Shown here: positions 21,301-32,400 of the stretch, piece by piece | Position numbering within the stretch: the first letter of the stretch is position 1 | Layout of the letters: each line of letters begins with the position of its first letter | From: Isohypsibius dastychi | Taxonomy: Eukaryota > Tardigrada > Eutardigrada > Parachela > Isohypsibiidae | Length of the DNA: 32,871 nucleotides | NCBI GenBank assembly: GCA_034696485.1 | Contig: JAQIWT010000129.1 | Location: forward strand, 1 to 32,871 | Direction: 5' to 3' | Notes under the pieces: model-generated | Told to the model about the DNA's origin: nothing | Databases searched by the model: none | Seen by the model: only the letters and a program-made list of their open reading frames with translations | Made by a program: the position numbers and the translations under genes

Positions 21301-21778
21301 GGGAACCAAGATCATTCAGTGGATAAAATATTGGATCTTCCGTAATCCAACGTTCCTGATGCTTCTTCTTTCTGAGGGTTTGGGATCAAACAGGTCGATA
21401 AATGTTGGTTGCGTTTGAAAACCACACTGTATCCCTGTAGGTGACAACGGGCCTGTATGTTTTGTGACCGAAGAGCTTTTGGAATACGTTTGCAAAAATG
21501 GAAAAATTGACTGGGACAGACATTCCGGAGCGAGCGTATGTTACGTTTAAGAACATTTCATTGATGCACAATTAAAACTTCTTCACCTGGTTCATGCTCT
21601 TCAGGTCATAAGGCGTATCAGAGATTATTACAAGTTGACAGATGGACAACCACTACTATTGGAATATTTCATCAAATATGTTTATCACATGGGGAAATGC
21701 CTTAGAGAATGCGAAGACATTGTGAAGCCCGAGCCACCACCACCAAAACTGAAGTTTAGACTGGACATGCATACCTGA
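18316..21778 (+). CDS. EFHC: EF-hand/DM10 ciliary microtubule inner protein, EFHC1/EFHC2 homologue
   Basis: Model: join(18316..18342,18403..18708,18772..19086,19153..19416,19497..19641,19697..20049,20105..20324,20993..21085,21138..21225,21280..21377,21441..21535,21605..21778). Twelve exons, phases all consistent, 725 aa (human EFHC2 is about 749). Three DM10 domains are seen: CLRYYGHHLERLFGG with IFHLEDDTITVVEPALPNSG; KLQFVGIVDDTNT with FFFVDETIKATEF and NEYYGPEDFFIGNTLWLNGR; and IIKYSAKMF with WYFLADDTISVYE followed by NLWGHRFLL. The C-terminal helices fit the degenerate EF-hand region; the DNGPV site lacks a complete calcium loop. EFHC proteins bind inside doublet microtubules of motile cilia. 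The nine-codon first exon is the weakest part. Two donors (GTTTTT, GTTCGA) are atypical. The 668-nt intron 20325-20992 carries a foldback repeat. Confidence 0.85.
20325..20992 (+). other. Long EFHC intron carrying an inserted foldback element
   Basis: This 668-nt intron interrupts the third DM10 domain in phase 1 (CCA-G joined to GA-AAC). Several open frames in it (20367-20651, 20450-20779, 20617-20868) are by-products of the inverted repeat and are not treated as genes. It also has a ten-C run at 20428-20437. Confidence 0.65.
20487..20642. repeat. Foldback (inverted-repeat) element
   Basis: Positions 20487-20513 and 20616-20642 are perfect reverse complements over 27 bp, starting TACTCCGTTCTCGG and ending CCGAGAACGGAGTA. 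Inside them a second, imperfect pair (GATTGGCTCACTA near 20530 and TGGTGAGCCAATTGG near 20588) extends the arms to about 50 bp around a loop near 20560. No terminal duplication is obvious. The structure resembles a miniature inverted-repeat element or a palindromic insertion within the EFHC intron. Confidence 0.8.
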
Positions 21779-22244
21779 TTGCTGTTTTGTGAGTCATTAA
21801 TGTGCTCAGCTGAACAAATCTCACTTTTGGGATGATTTCTTCAATGATATTCACTTTGAGAATGTCTGTTCTCACTTTTTTTATGATCGTTTCTTAATCA
21901 CTCTCAGACTCAGTGGGTTGATATCACTCTACTGTCACGGTGCTTGTGCAGCATAAACAAGGAAAGCTGAAAGGGTTGAACTTACTGTATATGGAGCATC
22001 AAAGCCGGGAAACGTCCTGCGTGGCATATACATGGTAGCATAAATTTCTCCTGGTTGAAAAAACATTGACAGAATGGATATCAGTATGTTGGGAAGCTTT
22101 GGAAACAACATGGTGTATACGTGGTGACATGTAACCAGTGCATAGAACACTGGCCTGCAAGGACGAACTCACTAAAACTGTGTAAAGGGTGCAGAACAAA
22201 GTTATAAAGTGCAGGGTAATAAATGTGACATGAACTACATGACA
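21779..22244. other. Convergent intergenic region, no gene seen
   Basis: Holds the 3' ends of EFHC (+) and the orphan at 22245 (-). An AATAAA at 22219-22224 on the plus strand could serve EFHC, about 440 nt after its stop. Short minus-strand frames at 21935-22199 show no recognisable features. Confidence 0.45.
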
Positions 22245-23492
22245 CTACATGAACGGTTGAGTTCCCCCGTCAATCACGTTATCTTCCATTTCTTCGTCGT
22301 CTTCTTCACCCCCGGCCATCCAATCATCCAAGTCTTCATTATCTTCCTCTTGTGATTCATCCTCGATATCTTGGACCGGTCTATAGTCCCAAAAGTTGTC
22401 AAATGCGTGGATTTCATTCTTCGTCAGAAGATTCTGCACCCCGATTGCACTTTTCCAGTCCACCCAAGTAAAAAACCAGTCCGTCATCGACATTTCTTTG
22501 AGCTGGAAGACGTTGGCCCTGAGCTCAGCGTCCCACAGGGACAGCCAAACCAAAACTTGGTAATCCAGCTCCATTGCTTTTGCTCGCTCGATTGGATCTA
22601 GTTTCTCGCCGCAGCCGATGGTCGACTTTTTCAACCATTTTCCAGCGCGTGCTAGGTATCCTTGCTGTGACTCCATTATCTGATTGAGATCATTATACTG
22701 GTTGACTATGTGGAATATTCGGTATGACCCCGTGTCCCGAAGATATTCCAAAGGTCTCATCTCGAAATATCTTCTTATCTTTCGCAAAAAACCTTTGGGG
22801 ATGGCGTGAGTATTCAAATATGACCAATCTCCAACAGGGTCGATTGACCAGGTTTCATTGTGAACGAAATAACCCACTTCTCTCATTCGGCTATTCCAGA
22901 ACAATGGTGTGTGGTTATCCTCGTTCCAACCATCAACATCGCCGGGTGGAACTTCATTTTCCAATGCTTTCCCGGTGTCAGTACTTACAATTGTTTGCAG
23001 TAGCTGGTGATTTATTTGGTCTGTCAGACCCAAATCGTTTCGATCCTCAGAATTTGATGGTTTTTTGAATATAACAAACAGGTCTTTGATTGTACCGTCT
23101 TGTGTGTACACATAATGTTTGCCAACCAGCACTGTGCCTTGGTTATGGGAGTGGAGTTCATCGCTTGCACAAGGTAGATTTAGCCCAGGTTCCGCCTCTG
23201 CTTCATCAGCTCCATGACGATGCCCCGAATCACTTTGATCAAAATATCTCGGGTTCGAGGGAAGAAAGAGAGGAAAAGGATCGCCTTGATCGGCGTCTGG
23301 TATTTCACAAACAGGTGGCTCGGGCCAATTAGTAATGAACTGCTCCTGCTGTACAAGGACAATTTGACGTTGGCTTAGAGATTCACGATACGAATTTGGC
23401 TCCTGGAACGCGATCCTTCTTTTTGCCGAAAACTCCGATTGCTCTGATTTTTCTTGAAGCTTTGTAGGTAGCCTCACAAGATACTTATCCAT
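22245..23492 (-). CDS. Intronless orphan protein with acidic C-terminus
   Basis: A 415-aa frame starting at ATG 23492 with no need for splicing, exceptional in this window. Residues 1-110 are polar. The middle is rich in aromatic residues and looks globular (MREVGYFVHNETWSIDPVGD, YQVLVWLSLWDAELRANVF, MTDWFFTWVDWKSAIGVQNL). The last 45 residues are strongly acidic (DESQEEDNEDLDD, EEDDEEMEDN). No signal peptide or membrane segment. I cannot name the family; conserved axonemal proteins of unknown fold sometimes look like this, but that is only a guess. A strong donor-like site (GTAAGTACTG, about 22988) lies inside, but I found no in-phase partner. Lies 175 bp downstream of the lectin-LU gene on the same strand. 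Confidence 0.72.
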   Translation of the reverse strand: MDKYLVRLPTKLQEKSEQSEFSAKRRIAFQEPNSYRESLSQRQIVLVQQEQFITNWPEPPVCEIPDADQGDPFPLFLPSNPRYFDQSDSGHRHGADEAEAEPGLNLPCASDELHSHNQGTVLVGKHYVYTQDGTIKDLFVIFKKPSNSEDRNDLGLTDQINHQLLQTIVSTDTGKALENEVPPGDVDGWNEDNHTPLFWNSRMREVGYFVHNETWSIDPVGDWSYLNTHAIPKGFLRKIRRYFEMRPLEYLRDTGSYRIFHIVNQYNDLNQIMESQQGYLARAGKWLKKSTIGCGEKLDPIERAKAMELDYQVLVWLSLWDAELRANVFQLKEMSMTDWFFTWVDWKSAIGVQNLLTKNEIHAFDNFWDYRPVQDIEDESQEEDNEDLDDWMAGGEEDDEEMEDNVIDGGTQPFM

Positions 23493-23667
23493 CGATGCTT
23501 GCGCTGGACCATTCTGTTGCAGGCAACCGATCAGTAGCTATTTTCTGAACAAACAATTTCGTCGACGACCTTCGGTTTCTTTGGTAACAACTCTAATCTG
23601 TATTATCCGTATTGAACGTCTCATCAGAATAAAATTTTAACTTAGAAGCATTGGTATCAAAGAAGCA

Positions 23668-25815
23668 TTAACTCAACGCAGGAAATCTGAATGACACTAA
23701 AATTGCAGCAAAAATCTGAATGACAATCTTAGATAGCTTAGGAAAGTTTGATGATGAAAAGTTGCACAGATCCTTCTCGCAGAAGCAAACGACGCCCTGG
23801 ATGGTTTCATGGCAACCTGGATTATGTGCCCCAGGTAGCCCACAGTCTCTTACAACTGTCCCATCAACCGCCGTGACTCTAAGACAGGCCTTGAATACTC
23901 CGGTTGTCCCCAGACATTCAACTTTCCTCTGCTTCCCGTTCACCCTGCAAATTGAGACAAATTTGTCAAAGGTGTGCGAATATCTCCTCCAAGAACTACT
24001 CGTGCAACCCGCTCGTGCTACTCACGTCAAAGCGTGGATTTCTACTCTTGAAACTGAACTGAATAATGGAAACACTCTGGAATTGTGTTTTTTTGGTTCA
24101 CAATATGCCGACTTGTTTTCGGTAATAAAACTAAATACCGTGGAAGTTGTTCTTGCAATTTTGAAGATTTTGAAATTTCGACAAATTTGATTCATTGAAT
24201 TTTTAAGCGAAATCGTTCAAGCTATGGTGGATGATGACAGGTTGAATACCAACAAATCTACCAATGGTCACTAAAACAAGTCTAAAAACGGATAACCCGC
24301 TCTTTTACCAGTGCCTGAGAAACACCTTGTAAATAGCGGTCGGTCATGATGAAGGTCAATTCTCGAGAAACCGCGAAAAAAATCTTATCTGAACCATTCA
24401 TCTGGACTTGTAGCTGTGCGGTTGATGATCAGACAGGTCTATTTTTTACCACAAGAGTATAAAAATTGATCACCGAACCAAAAGGCAGTCCGGTGATATT
24501 TAAGCAGGAGACACCTTATTACTGGTTCGAATCACCAAGAATATAGAGGGCGACAGAATCATCATGACCATGGCTCAAGACCACTGGGCAAAAACGTTAA
24601 TCTAATTTCGATTCCCATGAAGGTCACAAAAAATAACCCTTCTTGGGGGTGGAGGGGGGGGGGTTATTTCTGTCGCGTTTGATGGAGAGGGACATCGTTC
24701 AGTTCAAAAATACCCATTTATACTGCTCGATTCAAGTGGATGTGGAGAAACTCTTGTGGCAATGACCAACTCACACTCACCCATACATACACCGGATCGC
24801 TCTGCCCTCTTCCATCAGGTTATTCATTAGCGATTTTCCCGTCTCAGTAGAATTGCCCGCTCGGCTCTGTTCGAAGTATCCGCCAATCATTTGCTTCAAT
24901 AGCCCTTTCACCGAGACCTGTTCTGGAACGGTCAAGTTGGCCGAGTACAAGTCGTCAGGTATGACTTTGTCAATCTCATCATCTCTCATAAACGGACTGC
25001 CAAAAACTTCGGTGATCAGTAGTTCTCTAGCCATGATGAGTTTATCAGCGCTTGTAGGAAGGATTTTTGCTGCCCCCGGCAAATCTTTGGGCATAAGTTT
25101 GGTAATGTCCGATAATGAGCTCGATCCAGATTCCATATTCAGCCGTTTATTCCCTGTTAGTAACTGCGATGTGGCGGAGAAGGAAAAGGTAGTTCAACAT
25201 CCTTACCTCTTGCACTGGACTTTCGCTCCTCATCGGGTATGTACAGGGGAAACTGGCAGATGTAGTTTTTCTTCTCCGTGTAACAATCAGAGTTACCGAT
25301 AGTGACGTCCGCAGACTGCGCGGAGAAATGGAAGTATATGCTTTTGAGAAAGTGAGTCAATCGTTATGAAATCAACTTGATAACTTCTGATCTCACCAGT
25401 TTGGAACATCGTGTGACTTCGGATAGTGTGAAGATGGCTTCAGTACTCCAGCAGGATTGAACGGTGTTCTGTCCATCCATTCGAATGCATCACGTTTAGT
25501 ACTGTCAGTTACAGCTACCCAGGCACTTGGTATACCGAGTTGTATTGCCCGATCCCTGAGGAATTGTAGTGCACCCTGTGCTTCGCTTGGAATGATAGCC
25601 AGGGTGCCACTTGGTTCCAAAGCGCAGCTTTTGGCAGATTCCAGCCAAGTTCTTGCTTCAAAAACATGCTTGTTCTGTTGCTTTTGAAATCCGTAGCATT
25701 TCTCCAGAGACTTATCGCCATAGAAGTGTTCTGGACAAGATGGGGGTCCAATGTGGTTGCTACCGTGAACTATAGGTATAAACAGAACGCAGCAGAGTGG
25801 GAAAACCAGAAACAT
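23668..25815 (-). CDS. Secreted C-type lectin-like domain joined to LU/Ly6-like domain with hydrophobic tail
   Basis: Model: complement(join(23668..23944,24781..25153,25207..25340,25397..25815)), 400 aa; phases 2, 1, 2 all match. Signal peptide at residues 1-18 (MFLVFPLCCVLFIPIVHG). CTLD at about 27-170: Cys27, Cys40, WLESAKSC (Cys64), WVAVTD, then Cys140 (created by the splice), Cys159 and Cys168. EPN/QPD and WND calcium-sugar motifs are absent, so sugar binding is doubtful. Residues 185-300 are helical and unrecognised. From Cys306 an LU-type domain follows with eight cysteines (306, 319, 329, 343, 353, 362, 364, 369), ending in the diagnostic C-x4-CN (CEKDLCN). The last 20 residues are hydrophobic, fitting a GPI signal. 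The LU fold is shared by Ly6/CD59, receptor ectodomains and snake neurotoxins; nothing suggests a toxin here. The 836-nt third intron makes a two-gene reading possible. Confidence 0.7.
23945..24780 (-). other. Long intron joining the lectin and LU parts
   Basis: This 836-nt intron starts with GTGAGTGTG and ends CTCAATTTGCAG, splitting a Gly codon next to the first LU cysteine. It contains a ten-G run at 24654-24663 flanked by a nine-base inverted repeat (AAATAACCC and GGGTTATTT). No coding content is recognised, and no start codon for a separate LU gene with a signal peptide is apparent. Confidence 0.55.
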
Positions 25816-26497
25816 GATTCCTTTCTCGATGTCTTACCTTGACCACATGTTCATGAATATCCTTAGTAACAAAACGACTCCAGAAGTGCGAGAACGCTGT
25901 GTTTCCTGAATTCCTGGATCAAAGAGCGATTGATTTCAGGTCTTCTTGGTTTAGGGTCTGTATTAACTGATGTCTCTATTGCTACGCGAAAGGATGATCC
26001 CAGTACATGGCCTTTGTCAAACCATCGTGATCCCTTTAATAATAAATAAAATGCGAGCACAGATGTGGTTCAGTCATTACGAGATATATAATGTTCGCCG
26101 GCCGAACATGGCATATAGAATCAATTCCGGCCAGTCTCCCTAAATTTACACGTTTAAACAATACTTTATGCACCCAGGATTAGGCCAAAAGTTGCTAAGT
26201 AGATTCGGCCGTTCATTTTACGCAATCATTGTTATCATTGGTAACGTGAAGGTTTCTTTTCATCAAAGATGCATTAGAAGCAGGTTGCAATAATACGCTG
26301 TCTTTGTCCGGGAATTTAAAACTTCACGAAGCTAATTCTGACATAGGGTTTGAATCGCTCTACTTGATGCGGCTAAAAAGGCCTCAGTATTGATGAAAAA
26401 GACTGGACGAGCCTGGCGAATTTTGAGAGGCTTGTTGGCGGTTGTGATTTGATCTATCTTGTTATAAACGAGCCACCGATGATAATTCGGCCTTGAA
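25816..26497. promoter_or_regulatory. Divergent upstream region of the lectin-LU and V-ATPase genes
   Basis: A 682-bp gap between the starts at 25815 (-) and 26498 (+). A short palindromic stretch (ATGTTCG and CGAACAT around CCGGC) lies at about 26092-26110. A minus-strand frame at 25863-26060 is unremarkable. Both promoters should be here. Confidence 0.45.
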
Positions 26498-29400
26498 ATG
26501 GGGACGCTATTTCGGAGTCAGGATATGGTGCTGTGTCAGCTCATCCTTCAAAGTGAAGCTGCCTATGCGGTTTTGGCCGAACTGGGAGAACTCGGAGTTC
26601 TTCATTTCTGTGATGTAGGCGATCAAGCTGAAATGTTGTGATTGTAATTCATGATGTCATTCAGATCGGAGAAGGTTTATCCGCGTTTCAAAGAATGTTT
26701 GTGCATGAACTGAAAGCGTGTGACAGTATGGAGCAAGTTTTGGGTGAAGCCATATTCTTGAATAGATATTGGCAATAATAACATGGGCGTAACACTGATG
26801 ACGTTTCGTGAACAGAGTTTCTCGGTGATCTCATGACCAAGCATCATCTGCCTATAGAAGAATGCAGAACCAAGGTCCCTGTCCCGGAACCACGGGATCA
26901 CATACGGCTGCTGGTGTGCTGAATCTGGATATTCGTAATACAGTGTTTTATCACGAAATTGCTTAGGACACGCTGACACAGATTTACGATCAGCTGCACA
27001 AAGTCGATGTTCAGAACGTAAAGTTGCAAGAAAAGGTGACGGCGCTACGAACAAGGTGTACAGTCATCGAGAAAACTCACTCGCTCTTGAAAGAAGTAAG
27101 TTTTCTCTGAATTTGAACTTTCTGTTCCCTCAGTGCTGTCTTACCTAAAAGATCTGGACTACTGCGCATACGGGGCGATTTAGTCACCCACACCCCCACC
27201 TTCAGGTGGATTGTGGGGAAGGGGAATGCAGCCAACTTTTGGGAAAATGTTGAATGTTTGCGATTGTCAGAGTTCAAGAAAATGTCTCAGCTTTGCGTTT
27301 TTGAAACCGAGAAAGAGTTTCAGAGACCGAGAACGTCATGATCAATTCTATGCAAAAGTTACCTGCTGAAATCTAGAATGCTTTGAGAAGTTGGTTTTGA
27401 GAAAATTAGGTCGAGAAGAATGTGTGCAGAAGTAGGAGCTGCAGTCTGCTCAAGATGGGTTTTGTTTACTAGAGTATGTTTCCTAGAAAGTAAGATTCTG
27501 AAAGTTTTCCAAATTTTAAGAATTGCGGTACAGCTCACTTACTCACTTACTCACTCATTTGGCGAATATTGCAGTCAGACTGATTTTTCAATGAAATTTC
27601 TTTGAGCTCTACCTAAAACTCACTTCCACCAAAGGATCACAGAGATTAAGAAACCATCGTTTTACTGAAGGTATTAGAGAGCAAAAACAAAAGTGAATTT
27701 TAGATATGAATTTCGTAAAATTCAAATTCATATCGTACAAAATCAGCTTTTTGATACGCGGTTGCAAAAGAGATGAGGCCGTTTTCTCAAGGTGGTGAGC
27801 CGTATTTTTAAAATCGTATATCGAAACCGTTCATCGGACTCCTCATATTTGTAAAGTACACTTTGTAAAGTCTCACTTTGCTCGTGCTCTCTATTGAATT
27901 TCCCGGTTGAATTTGACTGTATGCTCCGAATTTGGTTCGCATCCATCATCAATACGGTTATGGCCGAGCATTGAAAATGAATTTAAACTGCATGCACATC
28001 ATACCGTCGAATTCAACAGGGTTTGGTATGAGTAAGGCATATACGTGCAAAACCAGCGGTAAAACTTTAGAGTTCGTGCAAATCAATGAAAAACGACATT
28101 GAATCATTGAATATCTAGCAATGATACGAGATTCAATTGCAGGCAAACTTTGCCGTGCCGGGAGAGTCAGTAGCTATCACTAGTACTGGAGCGAATCTTG
28201 GAAAAGAACTGGTTCCTCTTATCGATCTGCCGTCTCTTCAGCTACAGTAAGTTATTTATTTGAATTAAAATTCTCAGAACCAACATGTAGTTTTCAGTGT
28301 GATATGCGGCGTTATAGCGACAAAGTTACTGACGTCTTTTGAAAGGATCCTTTGGAGGTCATGTCGGGGAAATTTCTATATCAAGCATGATAGAGTGGTC
28401 CTCTCGACAGAACAAGTACGACTGAGCCATTTCCGTACTTATGAATTCTTTGATATATTTCCAATGAATTTCAGAACCCTGAGAATACATCGTGTTTTCT
28501 GATCGTAGTACAGGGCTCCGAATTCAACAAAAAAGTCAAGCGAATATGTGTCGGGTAGTGCCTACGAACTTGGAGTGATTTTGGAAACGACTGGAATTCT
28601 AAAATTTGTTTGCAGGTATCACGCCATCATATACCGGTTTCCCTCGGATGAAAACGAACGTATGAAAATCATAAGCAGCTTGAAAATGGAAATTTCTGAC
28701 GGAACTGGCGTAAGCTTTTTTGATCCATATTACCAATTATCCACACTTCCACGTCGTTCATCTGTTGAATGGACGAACTTCGAAGCCGCATCTGCTCCAA
28801 AGACACGAGAAATTCCACCAGTTTTAATAGGCTAACGTCAGGCCTGATCTTCCTATGTACAAATCGTATGAGCGACAAAATACTGCACTCGAAACTCCCA
28901 TCATTCAATACAGCGGTCCAGCTGGTAAAATGAAACGAACAAATGTTTTGAAGCAAAGAAAAATTTGAATTGAGCCGTGGTTTTATGATAAATCATTCAA
29001 GCGATTTATGAACCTGCGAGAGTACTGAATCTGTGAGAGGCCAAAATGAAGGGAGCTTTTAGTGTATCCAAATACACAATCCCCCCCCCCCCCCCCTTGC
29101 CGTCGTGGATTCTATACGCATATGAATCGACTTAGCACGACAGTGCTTTCGATCGTTATGATACATTTTCAATGGTGCGGGACCGTGGATCTTTTGTAAA
29201 GTTCCTACATATTTAATTTTTAATTCACAAGATCTCTCCGATGGCAATCGATTGGCAGCAGCTTACTTCTGCGCTTCTCGTAGCCTTTTATTTTCACGAT
29301 ACTTCAAAATTTGTCAGAGATCCATTCTTCAGCGAGAACTCCAAACATTCCAAAACAGTGTATTCCCTCTTGCTCATCGAAGTTTTAACTGATCTCAAAA

Positions 29401-32400
29401 TATCAAACGATACTTAAAGTTCCGTTGTTTTTCTCGAAGTAATCTGTGATCTATGATTCGTGATCTGTTTTCAAAATTGTTCAGCCTCAGGTATAACTTT
29501 CTAACCTTTTTTTACGTTCGTAACTTGCATGATCTGTTATATTCAAGGTAAGCGGGGCGAGAGCATTCGAGTACTGTTAGTGTTACTACTCTGTATGTCT
29601 CCTCCTCTCGCTTTAGAGAAGACTTTGAACTCCCTGACATCATGTACATTTAATGGCAGGTTTTCACCGGGGCGAAACGGCAAGCTATTACCAAAGTTGA
29701 AAAATAACTATGCTGTGTCAAGATAATGGGATATTGATCTTTTTGCAGATAGTTGAAGAGGGCAAACAGTACCAAAAGAGCATATTGTTAAGCTTGGCAA
29801 AAGATGTACCCGAGTGGAAAATAAAAGTCAAGAAGATAAAAGCGATTTTCTTCGCGCTCAATCTGTTCAATCTGAGTATGTCAGAACGGTGCCTTATTGG
29901 TCAGTGTTGGTGCCCATCGGAGGATTTCGCCAGAGCAAAACTTGCAGTCGAAACCGGAACAGTAATAAACAGAAATCCTGTCACCATTCACCATGTGACG
30001 ATTCATCTCTAGGTGGTTTCACAAACAGACAAACCCTCGGTGTTACTTCAGCTGCAAACGGACAGCACACCTCCGACATACTTGAAAACGAACAAGTTCA
30101 CCGAGGGATTCCAAGCCATAGTGAATTCGTATGGTATTCCATGTTACAAAGAAGGGAACCCTGGTAGGTACGCACGATAACAGGTAGATCGTCTGTTTGA
30201 AAGGAAAAGAATAATGTATGCTCTCCTTAGCTGTATTCACAACCATCACCTTCCCCTTCCTTTTTGCTGTGATGTTCGGTGACGCGGGACATGGACTTCT
30301 CATGACTGTGTTTGCAATCTTGGTTATCGCGAATGAAAAATCGTTGATCAAATCGGGCTTCCACAAAGGAGAGGTGAGGTAACTAGTTCATCTTTTTATT
30401 TTAGACGGCGATTTGAACATCAATGTTTGAAGATGTCTGGTATCATGTTCGGAGGCCGGTATATAGTGTTGCTCATGGGAATCTTCAGCATCTACACCGG
30501 TGCCATCTTCAACGACGGTTTCGGGAGAGCTTACAATGTTTTTGGCTCAGCTTGGAGCGCGAACACCCAGGCACTTAAGTACGTCATGCAACCCATCAAG
30601 TTCCACTCTTGAACAGAGCTACATTAGGTAGAGAGAACTGAATAATGATAATTGCTTGTGTCATGCCTAACTGAAGCAGTGGGGGGGGGGGGGGCATTGA
30701 AACTTACCGTCGTGATAATGCTAAACTAACCAACCTTGTAATCTTAATCTGTGAGATTTGAATAGATCAAAAATTGCAACAGTGAATCAACAATGTGGTA
30801 AGCCCATTGAAATCGCGCCAGATATCAGATACGGTAAGACCGTCGATGTACGATCCAGTCAACACATTACACATGTCTCATCGAGATCTTTCTTCTCTCA
30901 AAAATTTCCTTGTTACTCAGTCGACACCGAAAGACTGGAAAACAAAAATGCGAAAAAAATTGTGATTACCGTAATTACCGAATTATTGGCCCGGGCTATT
31001 ATTTTTTTAAAGCAACTTTTGCAACCTGTCACGTGACGTCAATACGCATTTTCAAAGGGGGGACCCTTCAAAAACGAATGAAAATTTGGGCTCTTATTTC
31101 GGGGGAGCTCTTATTTCAGGGGGGCTACTAATTCGGTAATTACGGTAGTCAAATTCAAATAACCAAGCAGCATTGCTTTTCGACGAATGCAATAGTATTT
31201 TGAGAATAATTGGCCAGATCTTGGAGAGATCTGTCGATTCCTAGGTGAATTTGATTGCAAATTGACTTTGGGGTGGCTTTACCAAATGCTGCGTGAAAAA
31301 ACACCTAAAAATTGTACTGTCAATTTTCTCGGGTCACAGTGGATAAGATCGGATCGTGGTCCAAGTCTATAGTGTTGCTCATGGGACTCTACAGCATCTA
31401 CACCGAGTCATCTTTAACGACGGTTTCGGGAGAGCTCATTGTTTTTTTACAATGTATTTTTTTTTCATGCTATCCCTGCAACGTTAAACAACTTAAGCTT
31501 GATGCCAAATTTTGCTCAATTCCTGAGAGTGCGCATCACATTAGCTATGTTTCAGTCACAGCTTGACCAAAGCGCGGCAAGAAATAGTGGATCAGAAAGT
31601 TTTTCTTGTGACTGAGTTTGATCTGAGCCCTGACGAAGGCAGCTACCGGGAAGGTCACCCGTATCCGTTCGGGCTCGATCCTGTGTGGGAATACGCCAAG
31701 AACAAAATTAGCTTCTCGAATTCCTACAAAATGAAAATGTCCATCATATTTGGCGTTATGCAGATGACATTTGGGATCACTTTGAGTCTGTGCAACCACA
31801 TGTAGGTAAGAACACCAGTCCACGTTCACTGTGCTTGTCTCAGTTTTGTCTTCGATAGCTATCGAAAAGATTGGGTTTCAATCATCGGGGAATTTGTCCC
31901 GAGAATTTTATTTCTTTTATGTCTGTTTGGCTACCTCGTCATCATAATTTTCTACAAGTGGATCAAATTTACCGTTCACACGAGCGCGTGCGCACCCAGT
32001 CTTCTGGTTGGACTAATTGAGATGTTGATGGATATGTTCCACGAGCGCATAAACCCGATCAACAAAGATGGTACCGTCTGCGAGAAATTTTTGTTCTATC
32101 CATCACAAGTAAGCACACTGTTCACTTTTTTATGGGCCGCTGAGAAATTTTGTTATCAGGCAAAAACAGAAGAGGCCTTGGTATTTGTCGCTTTAATATC
32201 CGTTCCCTGGATGCTTCTGCTTAAACCGCTTTATATCAAAATTCAGCTGAAGAGAGCGGTAAATACCACCATGACTCCTTTAATGCGCCGACCATGATTT
32301 GATCACAGGCATCAAAGGGGATACCATTCGTTATGGATGGGCATCATGAAGGGGAATCTCACGAAGAGGTGAGACATCGCTAGCTGATCCGGATTTTTAT

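Noticed and set aside
23720-24190. 156-codon plus-strand frame opposite the LU exon
   Set aside because: Shadow of the LU exon on the other strand; no recognisable features beyond it.
26677-27054. 125-codon minus-strand frame
   Set aside because: Antisense shadow of V-ATPase exons 2 to 4, which match the family closely.
30379-30404. A 26-nt intron joining the frames around the GGRYIV exon
   Set aside because: It is in phase, but far shorter than any other intron. The 59-nt alternative (30374-30432) is also in phase and gives exact family spacing.
31312-31566. 84-codon plus-strand frame through the duplicated exon
   Set aside because: It reads past the one-base deletion in the wrong frame and ends just inside the next real exon; treated as a decayed copy.
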